The notes under the pieces were generated by a model, which was not told the DNA's origin, ran no database searches, and saw only the letters and a program-made list of their open reading frames with translations. A stretch of DNA of 64,000 bases, taken from assembly GCA_003611955.1 (NCBI GenBank), contig RAZE01000004.1:62001-126000 (forward strand), given 5' to 3'. A program made the position numbers and the translations under genes. This document shows, in pieces, positions 50,419-59,842 of this stretch (position 1 is the stretch's first letter; every line of letters starts with the position of its first letter). This stretch comes from a bacterium 1XD8-76. GTDB lineage: Bacteria > Bacillota > Clostridia > Lachnospirales > Lachnospiraceae.

Positions 50419-51720
50419 TTAGTATAAATTCCGCTTGTCGATAATGCGGACAGCTTTTCCTTCGCTCCGCGTTATGGATTTGGGCGCCACAAGCCTTACC
50501 TTCGCATAGATACCCAGCATGGACTTCAACGCATTTACCAGTTCCTTCTCCTTTTTGCTGACCTCGCTGACGGAATCGGAGAACATCTCCGGTGTCATCT
50601 CCACCTGCACTTCCAGTGTGTCGCTGTTGTTGACACGGTCCACGATGATCTGGTAATTTGCCGCGTAACCCTTGTTCAAAAGCACAGTCTCGATCTGGGA
50701 CGGGAATACGTTGACCCCCTTGATGATCAACATATCGTCGCTTCTTCCCATAGGTTTCGTCATCTTGACATGAGTTCTGCCGCAGGAACATTTATTTCTG
50801 GTCAGTACGCAGATATCGCGGGTGCGGTAACGGAGAAGCGGGAAGGCTTCCTTTGTAATACTCGTGAATACCAGCTCACCCTTCTCTCCCTCCGGCAGCA
50901 CTTCCCCCGTCTTCGGGTTGATGATCTCCGCGATGAAATGGTCTTCATTGACGTGCATGCCGGTCTGATCGCTGCACTCGAAAGCTACGCCCGGTCCGGA
51001 GATCTCGGTCAGGCCATAGATATCGTAGGCTTTGATTCCCAGAGATTTTTCGATATCGCGGCGCATCTCCTCCGTCCACGCCTCCGCGCCGAAAATGCCG
51101 GCTTTCAGTTTGATCTTATCCTTCAATCCTCTCTCGTTTATGGTCTCGCCGAGGTACGCCGCATAGGAAGGCGTACAGCACAGGATCGTGGAACCGAGAT
51201 CGCACATGAACTGGATCTGTCTGTCCGTGTTGCCGGAGGACATCGGCAGCGTCAGAGATCCCACCTTGTGGGATCCGCCGTTTAAGCCGGGGCCTCCGGT
51301 AAACAGGCCGTATCCGTAGGAGACATGTACCACGTCCTCGTCCGTACCGCCCGCCGCCATGATCGCTCTCGCACAGCACTCATCCCAGAGATCGATATCG
51401 TGCTGGGTATAAAATGCCACGACCCGCCTGCCGGTGGTGCCGCTGGTGGACTGAATGCGGACACAATCCTTCAGTGGTTTCGCCATCAGGCCGTAGGGAT
51501 AGGCGTCGCGCAGATCATCCTTTGTCAAAAACGGCAGCTTGTGCAAATCGTCCACGGATCGGATATCCTCTGGCGTCACACCCTTCTCTTCCATTTTCTT
51601 TCTGTAGTAAGGAACGTTGTCAAACACATTCTTTACCTGTTTCACAAGTCTCTCGTTCTGCAGCTTCAGGATCTCTTCTCTCGAAGCGCATTCGATTTCG
51701 GGCTGGTAATAGTGCTCCAT
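50419..51720 (-). CDS. paaK: Phenylacetate-CoA ligase
   Basis: 433 aa, adenylate-forming enzyme. Activates phenylacetate or related aryl acetates with ATP and CoA. Motifs: QSTSGTTGRRVVAFYTQHD (AMP-binding), AYDIYGLTEISGPGVAFEC, LLRYRTRDICVL and KGVNVFPSQIETVL. In anaerobes it works with aromatic amino-acid fermentation; no phenylpyruvate oxidoreductase is in the window. AAAGGA precedes the ATG. Confidence 0.93.
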   Translation of the reverse strand: MEHYYQPEIECASREEILKLQNERLVKQVKNVFDNVPYYRKKMEEKGVTPEDIRSVDDLHKLPFLTKDDLRDAYPYGLMAKPLKDCVRIQSTSGTTGRRVVAFYTQHDIDLWDECCARAIMAAGGTDEDVVHVSYGYGLFTGGPGLNGGSHKVGSLTLPMSSGNTDRQIQFMCDLGSTILCCTPSYAAYLGETINERGLKDKIKLKAGIFGAEAWTEEMRRDIEKSLGIKAYDIYGLTEISGPGVAFECSDQTGMHVNEDHFIAEIINPKTGEVLPEGEKGELVFTSITKEAFPLLRYRTRDICVLTRNKCSCGRTHVKMTKPMGRSDDMLIIKGVNVFPSQIETVLLNKGYAANYQIIVDRVNNSDTLEVQVEMTPEMFSDSVSEVSKKEKELVNALKSMLGIYAKVRLVAPKSITRSEGKAVRIIDKRNLY

Positions 51721-51772
51721 TTCTTTGGTATCCTTTCATAGTAGTAATATAGTTTTTATATTCGTTCGAAGC

Positions 51773-52123
51773 TTATTTGGGGGAGAGGTATTTCTTTTGG
51801 GCACTCATGGAGATCTTGCAGTAGATGAGCAGAATCACCAGAAAAATGCCGCATATGGCAAGGCCGAAATAGGGGATATTCCAATACATATCGTTCATAT
51901 AATCGAGTGCACCGCTGAGGATCACAAGCACCCCCATAATGATAGACTTCATATACATATAGTCGATAAATCCCTGCGGATCCTTCGCTTTCTTGACATC
52001 GCATCCTTTTCCGATGATCGCGGAACTGGTGATCTCGCCGGTGCGTTTCATCTGTATCGCGACATAGACCAGGTAGGCCCCGCTGACGATAATGATAATG
52101 TCCATAAATCCAAATGTACTCAT
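51773..52123 (-). CDS. Small membrane protein between thrC and paaK
   Basis: 116 aa with three hydrophobic segments (about residues 5-22, 60-80 and 87-106), which form a compact membrane protein. A cytoplasmic-type loop contains KGCDVKKAKDPQGFIDYMYMK. No domain recognised. AAAGGAA precedes the ATG. It is 22 bases after thrC and in the same direction; co-transcription is likely. Confidence 0.68.
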   Translation of the reverse strand: MSTFGFMDIIIIVSGAYLVYVAIQMKRTGEITSSAIIGKGCDVKKAKDPQGFIDYMYMKSIIMGVLVILSGALDYMNDMYWNIPYFGLAICGIFLVILLIYCKISMSAQKKYLSPK

Positions 52124-52145
52124 CGCTTTTTCCTTTCTTTTGCAG

Positions 52146-53630
52146 CTATATTCCGAGATATTTTTTCACCACATCTGCCATCTCCTCTTTCTCACAGATG
52201 GTCTCGTGGAGAACGGGAGCTTTCCGGATGCTCTCCACCGCCTCGGGGATCTTCACACCGGACAGGGAGGAGAGTCTGTCGGCAAGCGCAAAATCATCCG
52301 CCTCCCCCCCGTCTTTTTCGATCGCGGTTATCACGCTTCTCGTAAATTTATAAGGGCTTGCAGTGGAGGCGATCACGGTCTTCGTCTCATCCCCGGTCTG
52401 CTTTTTGTATTTTTGATAGACGCAGGAGGCCACCGCCGTATGGGGATCGATGACATAGCCGCATTTATCATAAAGGGAGGCAATGGTCTGCGCCGTCTCC
52501 GTCTCGGTGGCGTATTCCCCGTAAAAATCCTGCAATTTTTCCTGCATTTCTGTCGATATTTCATATTTTCCTGACGTAGAAAGTTGCATCATCAGGTTTC
52601 TGTTTCTTTCTGCGTCCTCCCCGGCGATCAGATAGATCAAACGCTCCAGATTGCTGGAGATCAAAATATCCATGGAGGGGGAACTGGTCAGCACAAAGTC
52701 TCTGTTTCTGTCGTAGGTGCCTGTCCGCAGAAAATCAAAGAGCACCTTGTTTTCATTGGAGGCACAGATCAGCTTCGCGATGGGCAGTCCCATGTTTTTA
52801 GCAAAACAGGCGGCGAGAATGTTCCCGAAATTCCCGGTGGGCACCACCACGTTTATCGGCTCTCCCTCCGCAATTTTCCCCTCTTTTAACAGCTGCGCGT
52901 AGGCATATACATAGTATACGATCTGGGGAACCAGACGGCCTACATTGATGGAGTTTGCCGAGGAAAACTGGTATCCGTTGTCTGCCATCAGCTTTTCGAA
53001 TTCCTTATCGCCGAATATTTTCTTTACGCCGTTCTGCGCATCGTCAAAGTTTCCGTGAATGCCGACGACGAACGTGTTGTCCCCCTTCTGGGTGATCATC
53101 TGTTTTTCCTGAATCGGGCTCACGCCGCTCTTGGGATAAAAGACAATGATCTTCGTCCCCTCGACATCGGCAAATCCGGCCAGCGCCGCTTTTCCCGTGT
53201 CGCCGGAAGTTGCTGTCAGGATAACGATATCGTTTTGAATGTGATTCTTTTTTGCCGCGGTGATCATCAGATGGGGCAGGATAGAAAGAGCCATGTCCTT
53301 GAAAGCGATCGTAGCGCCGTGGAACAGTTCCAAGTAATATGCGCCGTCCGCATAGGCGAGGGGGGCGATCGCCTCCGTATCAAATTTATCATCGTACGCG
53401 TTCTTAATACAATTTTTCAGCTCTTCCTCTGTATAATCGGAAAGGAAAGGCTGCATCACTTCATAAGCAACTTCCTGATAGGACATATCAGCGAATTGTT
53501 TTAAACTTTTCGTCAGCGCGGGAATATGGTCCGGAAAGAAAAGTCCGCCATCTTCCGCAAGTCCCTTTAAAACGGCCTCCGATGCCGATGCCGGACTGCC
53601 GCCTCCTCTGGTACTGAAATATTTTACCAT
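52146..53630 (-). CDS. thrC: Threonine synthase
   Basis: 494 aa, the longer ThrC type with an N-terminal extension. Converts O-phosphohomoserine to threonine using PLP. The PLP lysine is in GATIAFKDMALSILPH; phosphate binding is in TATSGDTGKAALAG, and VPTGNFGNILAACFAK is another cofactor contact. The N-terminal FSTRGGG is typical. It lacks nearby thrB or hom. GGAGG precedes the ATG, and a promoter lies upstream. Confidence 0.96.
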   Translation of the reverse strand: MVKYFSTRGGGSPASASEAVLKGLAEDGGLFFPDHIPALTKSLKQFADMSYQEVAYEVMQPFLSDYTEEELKNCIKNAYDDKFDTEAIAPLAYADGAYYLELFHGATIAFKDMALSILPHLMITAAKKNHIQNDIVILTATSGDTGKAALAGFADVEGTKIIVFYPKSGVSPIQEKQMITQKGDNTFVVGIHGNFDDAQNGVKKIFGDKEFEKLMADNGYQFSSANSINVGRLVPQIVYYVYAYAQLLKEGKIAEGEPINVVVPTGNFGNILAACFAKNMGLPIAKLICASNENKVLFDFLRTGTYDRNRDFVLTSSPSMDILISSNLERLIYLIAGEDAERNRNLMMQLSTSGKYEISTEMQEKLQDFYGEYATETETAQTIASLYDKCGYVIDPHTAVASCVYQKYKKQTGDETKTVIASTASPYKFTRSVITAIEKDGGEADDFALADRLSSLSGVKIPEAVESIRKAPVLHETICEKEEMADVVKKYLGI

Positions 53631-53666
53631 TTGTTGTCCTCCGATACTAAAACTTTATTCTATGAA

Positions 53667-53696
53667 AGTATAGCATATACCGTGTCTTTCCGTAAA
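53667..53696 (-). promoter_or_regulatory. Promoter of thrC
   Basis: On the minus strand: -35 TTTACG (53696-53691), 18 bases, -10 TATACT (53672-53667). The start codon is about 37 bases downstream. No T-box or riboswitch fold is seen in this short leader. Confidence 0.5.
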
Positions 53697-53723
53697 TAAA
53701 TTTATGAAAAAAAGTATGTCCGG

Positions 53724-54362
53724 TCAGGCAAAAAACTCATGCCGCCCGTATGTAAACAGAAAGGTACATCTCGTATCAAACCAGTTCATGTAGGAGCTGT
53801 TCGCCGCACGTCTGTTGACAAAATACAGAGCGCCCTGGGATTCGTCCGCACCTCGCAGTACTTTTTCCACGGCATCCCTGGTCTGTTTTGAAACTTTCAC
53901 ACGATAATATCTGCCGTTCGCCACCGGGGAAAACTGGTAGATTCCGCCACCTCTTTGAAATACGACCCCCTTGACCGTATTGGGAAATCGGCTGCTCTCC
54001 ACCCGGTTCAGCACCACATTTGCCACCAGCATCCGTCCTTTTTCATCCTCGCTTCCGGCTTCCGCCTCCACAATGCGGCACAGAATCTCCACGCTTTCCT
54101 CGTCCAGAAATATGGCGTCCTCATTGACAAGCACGTTGTAGCCCACAGTTCTTTTGGGCGATGAGACATTCTGCAATATTTCCCGAAAACGGTAAATCTC
54201 CTGTATATCGTTTTCCTTTACCATGGTCTGTACTTCCTCCAATGTCATGTCAAAGACATCACCGGACAGTTTCCGGTTTAAGTCTGCCTCTCTTGCATTG
54301 ACCGCGCACATGCCGGTGATCAGCATGGAAAGGCACAATATCAGAGCACAATTTTTATACAT
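53724..54362 (-). CDS. SleB-type cell-wall hydrolase
   Basis: 212 aa from the preferred ATG, with GGGAGG about ten bases upstream; a TTG three codons earlier is too close. Signal peptide (about residues 1-23, NCALILCLSMLITG). The C-terminal Hydrolase_2 domain reads CRIVEAEAGSEDEKGRMLVANVVLNRV, then GIYQFSPVANGRYY and ALYFVNRRAANSSYMNWF; the catalytic Glu is in EAEAG. Family members degrade spore cortex or peptidoglycan. Divergent from the YitT-type gene. Confidence 0.9.
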   Translation of the reverse strand: MYKNCALILCLSMLITGMCAVNAREADLNRKLSGDVFDMTLEEVQTMVKENDIQEIYRFREILQNVSSPKRTVGYNVLVNEDAIFLDEESVEILCRIVEAEAGSEDEKGRMLVANVVLNRVESSRFPNTVKGVVFQRGGGIYQFSPVANGRYYRVKVSKQTRDAVEKVLRGADESQGALYFVNRRAANSSYMNWFDTRCTFLFTYGRHEFFA

Positions 54363-54456
54363 ATCAGACAATCCTCCCGATTCTTACATTTTGTACTGCT
54401 CTTACCATTCTATGCGGGGGTTGTCCGGGACATGCCTGAAAGCCTCGATTATTTTG

Positions 54457-54486
54457 TTGAAAAGTCTTTCCTGTTCATGTTATGAT
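54457..54486 (+). promoter_or_regulatory. Promoter of the YitT-type gene
   Basis: -35 TTGAAA at 54457-54462, 18 bases, -10 TATGAT at 54481-54486. The ATG lies 36 bases downstream. Confidence 0.65.
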
Positions 54487-54521
54487 GTGAAAAAGTCACC
54501 CTGGAAAGGAATTGGAACCAT

Positions 54522-55439
54522 ATGACAAAAAATCTCCTGAATGCTGTTCTAAATGTACTGCACGCTTTGAATGTTATGAATCTCCTGTTTCTGACGGCGG
54601 CAGGCATCATAAACGCTTTCGGAGTCGTGATGTTTCTCGCTCCGGTAAAACTATTTGACAGCGGTATATCAGGAACCTCCATGCTGATCTCCCAGCAGAC
54701 GCCGGCCTGGTGCAGTCTGTCGCTTATTCTGATCCTTCTCAACATTCCGATCTTTCTGTTCGGACTAAAGAAGGAAGGACCTGTTTTCACCGTATATTCC
54801 ATCTATGCGGTTTTGGTATATTCTGTGACGGCATGGATCATCACGGATATTCTGCCGGTGGATGTGACGATCGCCTCCCCTCTGGCGGAGACGGATCTGT
54901 TTTTGTGCGCTATCTTCGGCGGGATCATTTCGGGATGCGGCAGCGGCCTTACGGTGCGGTTCGGCGGAGCCATCGACGGGATAGACGTCATCGGCGTGAT
55001 GTTCGCAAAGCGTCTGGGATTAAGTCTGGGGAGTTTTGTGATGATCTACAATGTAATCCTGTACATCGTATGCGGTATCGTTCTGGGGAGTTGGGTTCTT
55101 CCCCTGTATTCTATCGTAACCTACGCTGCCGCGTCCAAAACCGTAGATTTCTTCGTGGAAGGGTTCGACCGTTCCAAAGCCGCGTTTATCATCACGACCA
55201 GGCAGGAGAAAGTCTGTAAGGCACTCTCCGAAACTTTTGAGAATGGGATGACCATTATCGACGCGAAAGGGTATTATTCCAATTCCGACAAAACGCTGAT
55301 CTATTTTGTGGTGAATCGTTTTCAGGTGGGAAAAATGAAGAATCTGGTGCATAAGATCGATCCGAAGGCCTATATCGCGATCAATGAGGTGGCGGATATT
55401 TTCCCCGCCAACCTCGAACCGGATCGGCGGGGAAAATAA
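54522..55439 (+). CDS. YitT family membrane protein
   Basis: 305 aa. About five transmembrane segments (DUF161-type; LVFGGIISGCGSGLTVRFGGAIDGID is represented by the FGGIISGCGSGLT and GGAIDGIDVIGV motifs), then a cytoplasmic DUF2179 domain at the C-terminus (KAAFIITTRQEKVCKAL, then YFVVNRFQVGKMKNLVHKIDP). The biochemical role of the family is not established; several members are essential or stress-linked. It converges on the unknown five-gene block. Confidence 0.9.
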   Translation: MTKNLLNAVLNVLHALNVMNLLFLTAAGIINAFGVVMFLAPVKLFDSGISGTSMLISQQTPAWCSLSLILILLNIPIFLFGLKKEGPVFTVYSIYAVLVYSVTAWIITDILPVDVTIASPLAETDLFLCAIFGGIISGCGSGLTVRFGGAIDGIDVIGVMFAKRLGLSLGSFVMIYNVILYIVCGIVLGSWVLPLYSIVTYAAASKTVDFFVEGFDRSKAAFIITTRQEKVCKALSETFENGMTIIDAKGYYSNSDKTLIYFVVNRFQVGKMKNLVHKIDPKAYIAINEVADIFPANLEPDRRGK

Positions 55440-55454
55440 GAGTGGCTCCTGGCA

Positions 55455-55472
55455 TTGACTGAGTCAGTCGAA
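55455..55472 (+). repeat. Odd palindrome similar to one near minD
   Basis: Arms GACTGA and TCAGTC around a central G (TTGACTGAGTCAGTCGAA). A close relative is at 29069-29085. Located just after the YitT stop codon. Confidence 0.45.
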
Positions 55473-55476
55473 TTGA

Positions 55477-55492
55477 CCGGCATAACTGCCGG
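55477..55492. other. Short hairpin CCGGCA-TAAC-TGCCGG
   Basis: Six-bp GC-rich stem with a four-base loop, in the gap between convergent genes. It has no T-run on either side, so it is not a clear intrinsic terminator. Confidence 0.4.
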
Positions 55493-55518
55493 AAGTCATC
55501 TGTCAAAGAAAAAATAAC

Positions 55519-57612
55519 TCACAAAAGCCCTTCCAGATTTCTGATAAACGCCTGATAAAATGCCCGTTCTCTCCTGCGATAGTACTGCACTTCGAGACTA
55601 TTTTCGTTGTTTCTCGAAAGCGGATTCTCCAGATCGTACAGAGCCTCATTTGCCGCCTGGAGTGCCGATGAAACGCTGTTTCCAAGTATGTCGTCTGCGT
55701 CAGAACCCCTGCCCGTCAGATTTCTCTTTAACCGCTGTACCATCATCTGAGAGATATGAGTCATCATCCCGTCAGCGCCGATGCCGAGACCGTTTGCGCC
55801 TGTCTCTCTGGCGGCGTCCATCCACGCCTTTTTCACCTCCTGCGGCGCCCTGGAACCGACAGAGTAGAAAGCTATTTCGGCATATTTCATATATGGTGTC
55901 TGAAGGGCAGATTCGGTTGTATCTTTGTTGCAGTTAATCTTTTTGAGAATATCCTGCCACACAGAAAATTTCTCCAACTCCGCTTCTCCGTTTCCACCAT
56001 GTTCAAGCCACTCAAAAATCATTTGACAGGTATCCTCCCCGAAAGGAATGCTCCAGTTTTTGACTGCGTTCGTATTATCATTGTAAGACATGCCGTCACA
56101 ATGTATGGAGAGAATGCCCTGGTCTGTGCGCACTGCCATTTGTCTGATCTCAAAGGAAGCCCATATGTACGCCTCCTCTTTGCTTTCGATCAGGTTCGGA
56201 TATCTGTTGAAATATGTTTCAGCCAGCGCCTCATATTTTTGGATGTCCGCCTCGCTTTGCAAAAGTACCCTGCCGCCGCGTCCCTCGTCGCCGTCTCTGA
56301 CCACATACTGTATACCGGTACCGGCATGGGTTTTCAGAGTATATCCCTGAAGAGGTTCTGTTTTCAGGGCATCGACACCCATGATGTGCTGTAAGTCCTC
56401 CTTCAATTCCTGATCAAGCGCCAGCGCCTCATACCACATGGTTCCGTTCTCAGAGATCAGAAGCTGCCTGCCGGTTGCGGTATCCTGCCTGCATTTGATA
56501 TCCGAGTAAAAAAAGACGCCGAGCCGTTCGCCCTGTCCGTTAAATATGGTAAAGCACTCATTTTCATTGTCCGGCTCTATCCTGTAATTTGCGGATGCAT
56601 AGGAAGTATAGGAAACTTTTTCGCCGGACGTCTCCATTTTGTCTGTCGTTTCTGATACAGTCAGGTATCCAAGAATCGCCCTGTAAAACAGTTTCTCTTC
56701 CTTCAGGAAAACCTGATCTTCCTCAGATACATTTTTGCGCGGATGATCTATCCTGTCCAGAATGTTCTGTATTGTCGCGATATTGCGCTCCATATCCGCC
56801 CCGAAAATAACATCGTTTCCTCCGGTGGCAAAATCCTGTTCCATGGCAAACTGGGACAGCGCGCTGGCATAACCCTCCGGGAAGGGATTGACGCCGGTCT
56901 CTTCCAAAGCTTTCTGCCATGCCGCCCGCATTTCTTCCGATGCATGCTCCAGATAATAGTCGCTTATATAGGCGACCTGGCTTTTTGTCCGGTCGTCGGC
57001 AAAGGTGTATGTCCGGTTGTTCCTCCGCTGCATTTCCCAGGCAGCTTTCGCACTGCTGTTTTCTTCCGACTCCCAGTATCCTTCGCTGTCTTTGTGGTAT
57101 TTCATGCCGTTTACGGAAAAATCTCTGCTCCCGTCAATGCCCATGTAAGACAGCACTGATGAGACATTCTCCGTCCATGTCTGATAATCCTCCTCGCTGA
57201 ACGCCGTGGTCTTCTGTGTTCCGCCGGCGTTCCTCAGCAGTGTGCCGAGGGCGCCCGCCAGTGCCTGTGCTTCTACATAGGCTTCCGTATCATAGGGATC
57301 ATAATTTTCTCCATGATGGCATTCCACGCCCCGCTCCGTCACTGTCAGAACATAGCCGTCATTTACCGTAATGCGGGTCCCCGCCGCGATCGTCACGGAA
57401 TTCGTCATTCTGTTCACGCGGGTCTTTTCAGCCAGTCTCATTGGTGTCCGCACCACCCTGGCCATATCTTCCACAGGATGCAGCAGATGCTGCATACAGC
57501 TGAAGGCGTCCCTGTCTTTGATCGACGTATTTTTTCTGTCTGATGTCAGGGTTCTGGTATTCGGGTTTACATACCATGAACCCTGGTAAGATCTTTGATT
57601 TGATATATCCAT
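55519..57612 (-). CDS. Large protein with internal duplication, unknown function
   Basis: 697 aa, not recognised. No signal peptide or membrane segment; cytoplasmic or exported by an unconventional route. Two copies of a roughly 100-residue module occur at about 214-317 (EEMRAAWQKALEETGVNPFP ... EEKLFYRAILGYL) and 577-695 (QEVKKAWMDAARETGANGLG ... RERAFYQAFIRNL), both starting with an E-x-AW-x-A-x-ETG-x-N pattern and ending in an FY-x-A helix. The middle (about 330-500) is beta-rich (YTLKTHAGTGIQYVVRDGDE). AAGGAG precedes the ATG. It is the last gene of the seven-gene LytTR/GHKL cluster. Confidence 0.75.
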   Translation of the reverse strand: MDISNQRSYQGSWYVNPNTRTLTSDRKNTSIKDRDAFSCMQHLLHPVEDMARVVRTPMRLAEKTRVNRMTNSVTIAAGTRITVNDGYVLTVTERGVECHHGENYDPYDTEAYVEAQALAGALGTLLRNAGGTQKTTAFSEEDYQTWTENVSSVLSYMGIDGSRDFSVNGMKYHKDSEGYWESEENSSAKAAWEMQRRNNRTYTFADDRTKSQVAYISDYYLEHASEEMRAAWQKALEETGVNPFPEGYASALSQFAMEQDFATGGNDVIFGADMERNIATIQNILDRIDHPRKNVSEEDQVFLKEEKLFYRAILGYLTVSETTDKMETSGEKVSYTSYASANYRIEPDNENECFTIFNGQGERLGVFFYSDIKCRQDTATGRQLLISENGTMWYEALALDQELKEDLQHIMGVDALKTEPLQGYTLKTHAGTGIQYVVRDGDEGRGGRVLLQSEADIQKYEALAETYFNRYPNLIESKEEAYIWASFEIRQMAVRTDQGILSIHCDGMSYNDNTNAVKNWSIPFGEDTCQMIFEWLEHGGNGEAELEKFSVWQDILKKINCNKDTTESALQTPYMKYAEIAFYSVGSRAPQEVKKAWMDAARETGANGLGIGADGMMTHISQMMVQRLKRNLTGRGSDADDILGNSVSSALQAANEALYDLENPLSRNNENSLEVQYYRRRERAFYQAFIRNLEGLL

Positions 57613-57689
57613 GCTTTATACTCCTTATTTCTGCGCTGTCCTGCCGCACGATTTTTGTCCGACAATCCCGCGGCAGACAACATGCAGTA

Positions 57690-58211
57690 CTATTTGCCGC
57701 CTGTCAGATAATTTCCGACGGCATCCTGTATCTTTCCGGACCAGTATTTTTCGCTGAAATAATCGCCTGATGACCCGATATTCCGGAACATGAAGGACAG
57801 TACATCATAAGACAGCAAGGATGTGTTGATCGATAATTCTCTGCCGTCTTTCGATTTTATCACAGTGCCGTTATCCCCGACATAAGCCGTGGTGTTTTCA
57901 TCCAGATGTCTTATCATTCCGGTGATCTCACCCATTTTTTTCAGGAGAGGTTCCCCTGTTGCAGCGCATAACTCTTTTAATTTTTCCACGTCCTCCCCGG
58001 TGATATAAGGATGCTTCCCGTCGGCGACATAATAAGAGATGCCAGTTTCTTTATCGGTATATTTTTTATCATCAGCACTTCTCCTCAGGGGAACTCCGTT
58101 ATAGCTGACTGTCAGCTTTTCCGCCGGCTCCTCCTCTGTCTTTCTGTCCGGGGAAGCAAAATTTTCGGATATTCTGCCATACCCTTCGATTTCCCTCCGG
58201 TTCTCCGGCAT
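57690..58211 (-). CDS. Unknown soluble protein of the LytTR cluster
   Basis: 173 aa. No signal peptide or membrane segment. The centre is strand-rich (KLTVSYNGVPLRRSADDKKY, GISYYVADGKHPYITGED) and the C-terminus contains SFMFRNIGSSGDYFSEKYWSG. A reading SYNGVPLRR followed by DKETGISYYVADGKH hints at a beta-hairpin module. The SD is weak (GGGAA), so an internal start is possible. It lies 31 bases after the upstream gene, and 77 bases before the 697-aa gene. Confidence 0.65.
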   Translation of the reverse strand: MPENRREIEGYGRISENFASPDRKTEEEPAEKLTVSYNGVPLRRSADDKKYTDKETGISYYVADGKHPYITGEDVEKLKELCAATGEPLLKKMGEITGMIRHLDENTTAYVGDNGTVIKSKDGRELSINTSLLSYDVLSFMFRNIGSSGDYFSEKYWSGKIQDAVGNYLTGGK

Positions 58212-58242
58212 GCCGTTATTCCCGATAAAATCCCAAAATTTC

Positions 58243-58800
58243 TTAGTATTCCAGATATCCGGTGAAGTTTCCTACGTCATACTGCATCTGCATCATCGCC
58301 CCGAGACGTTCCGGCCAGTTTTTCCTGGCAAACAGATCTGCATGCCGCATATCCGACATTTCGTAAGGATCTCCGGCTGAGCCCATAAAAGCTGACTGTG
58401 CGCCGGGGCATTTCCCGCTGCATTCCAGATAGCTGGACCAGGCGAACATATCAATGTAATCACTGTTTTCAGGATCAATTTCAGAGACATCGACCATCCG
58501 CTCCGTCACATTGCCTTCCTTATCCCACACCTTTACTTTATATACCGGATTTTCCGGATCAAAATCTTTCGGAATATAGGCAGAGATCGAATAATCCCTG
58601 CCGCATGATGCGCCCACCGTCCTTTCTCCGTCTTCATGGTCAAAATAGTGCAGCACAAAATTTCCGTCCGCCCTGTCCGACCCCTGCAGCGTTTCCGCAT
58701 ATTTTGCGTAAACTCCCGTACCTGTTCCTCTCTCCGTCCTTCCGTACGGATACCCTGCAACGGCAGGGCATCCGCCGCTTCCGCTTCCGTATATACTCAT
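58243..58800 (-). CDS. Unknown Gly/Ser-rich N-terminus protein of the LytTR cluster
   Basis: 185 aa. The N-terminus is short and Gly/Ser/Tyr-rich (MSIYGSGSGGCPAVAGYPYG) without a hydrophobic signal. The core has FVLHYFDHEDGERTVGA, a strand FDPENPVYKVKVWDKEGNV and TERMVDVSEIDPENSDYIDM. Four Cys residues are spread out (GGCP, ASCG, ECSGKC) and may form disulfides. GGAGG lies ten bases before ATG 58800; the nearer ATG is out of frame and stops after three codons. This style (PENPVYxVKVWD) recurs in Lachnospiraceae proteins of unknown function, as far as I recall. Confidence 0.68.
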   Translation of the reverse strand: MSIYGSGSGGCPAVAGYPYGRTERGTGTGVYAKYAETLQGSDRADGNFVLHYFDHEDGERTVGASCGRDYSISAYIPKDFDPENPVYKVKVWDKEGNVTERMVDVSEIDPENSDYIDMFAWSSYLECSGKCPGAQSAFMGSAGDPYEMSDMRHADLFARKNWPERLGAMMQMQYDVGNFTGYLEY

Positions 58801-58842
58801 ATTGTCATATCCTCCGATGATTTTTCAAACTGCCGCTTAAAC

Positions 58843-59712
58843 TTATATTTTCCCGATATTCCCGCTGAACAGATCCATCATATTCAGATAGGTATTTGTC
58901 GCGACTGTGACATGCCCGGAAGAAAATACCGTATTTTCCTCCCCGGATATTCCATCCGTCAGGAAATTCCTGAGCCTGGCGTTGCTCATCATCTGCTCCT
59001 GCAGCATTTCCGCCTGCTCTGACTTCCGATATGCTGCGGCCCTCTCTCTTGCCGCTTTTTCCTGTAGCTCAATCAGTTCTTTCAGCCTTTTTTGGCGTTT
59101 TTCCCACCAGGATTCTTCGTCTGAATCTGTTTTTTTGCTGCTCCCGCTGCTCATGGGCACGGACTGACCGATATGCTGCTCGATGGAATCTCCGAAATTT
59201 TCCGTACAGACATTCGGTGAATACCCCGGCCAGGAGGCAAAGGGATTGTATACCGAACGGTTCTCCGAGGTATACCCCAACACCCACGCTTCATACTCGG
59301 GATCGTTTTTCATCTGTTCCCACCCTTTTTCGGAGATGGACCAGATCTCCACGTCTCCCTGATGGGATGCGTCGAAGGGGATACTGTCCATCAGGGCGGT
59401 GAAGAACCGTTTGTACTCTTCCATTGTCATATTTTCCCTGGAGACATCCTGAACACCGTTTTTTTCGAGAACCTTTTTTCCGGCCCGTACCTGCCCTTCC
59501 ACGTGGGATCTGTCCTCGGGATGTTTTTTTATGTATCTCTCCACTGCGCTTTCCTTCACTCCGCCTGTCTTCCCGGCAGTCTCCGCCTTTTCCACCGATT
59601 TTGAAAATCCGGTTTTGGAGGAGGTTTTGTCAGTCTGATCCGCTATATATTTTGCTGTATATTTTGAAGTATATTCTGTATATCCCGCATATCCGACACT
59701 TCCGATACTCAT
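58843..59712 (-). CDS. Unknown charged-tail protein of the LytTR cluster
   Basis: 289 aa. ATG 59712 follows AAAGGAG and the N-terminus is again a short Ser/Gly/Tyr-rich stretch (MSIGSVGYAGYTEYTSKYTA); a longer open frame extends upstream without an SD. The core reads MTMEEYKRFFTALMDSIPFD, VEIWSISEKGWEQMKNDPEY and EAWVLGYTSENRSVYNPFAS. A coiled-coil-like basic helix (about 195-245, WWEKRQKRLKELIELQEKAA) follows. From memory, this matches a recurrent but uncharacterised Lachnospiraceae family with a PEYEKWVL segment. Not verified. Confidence 0.7.
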   Translation of the reverse strand: MSIGSVGYAGYTEYTSKYTAKYIADQTDKTSSKTGFSKSVEKAETAGKTGGVKESAVERYIKKHPEDRSHVEGQVRAGKKVLEKNGVQDVSRENMTMEEYKRFFTALMDSIPFDASHQGDVEIWSISEKGWEQMKNDPEYEAWVLGYTSENRSVYNPFASWPGYSPNVCTENFGDSIEQHIGQSVPMSSGSSKKTDSDEESWWEKRQKRLKELIELQEKAARERAAAYRKSEQAEMLQEQMMSNARLRNFLTDGISGEENTVFSSGHVTVATNTYLNMMDLFSGNIGKI

Positions 59713-59842
59713 CTGATATTTTCTCCTTTCGCATGGGGCACTTCTTTTCCATACCCGGTTATGACCGAACGGTAGTTCGGCATGTTGGCATTCTGTTTCA
59801 ACACATGAAAATAAAAGGGATTTAGCACAGACATATTCAGAC

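Noticed and set aside
53631..53723. T-box or threonine riboswitch before thrC
   Set aside because: The leader is under 100 bases and contains no T-box core or attenuator hairpin.
55477..55492. Terminator after the YitT-type gene
   Set aside because: The hairpin lacks a T-run in either direction, so it is listed only as a hairpin.
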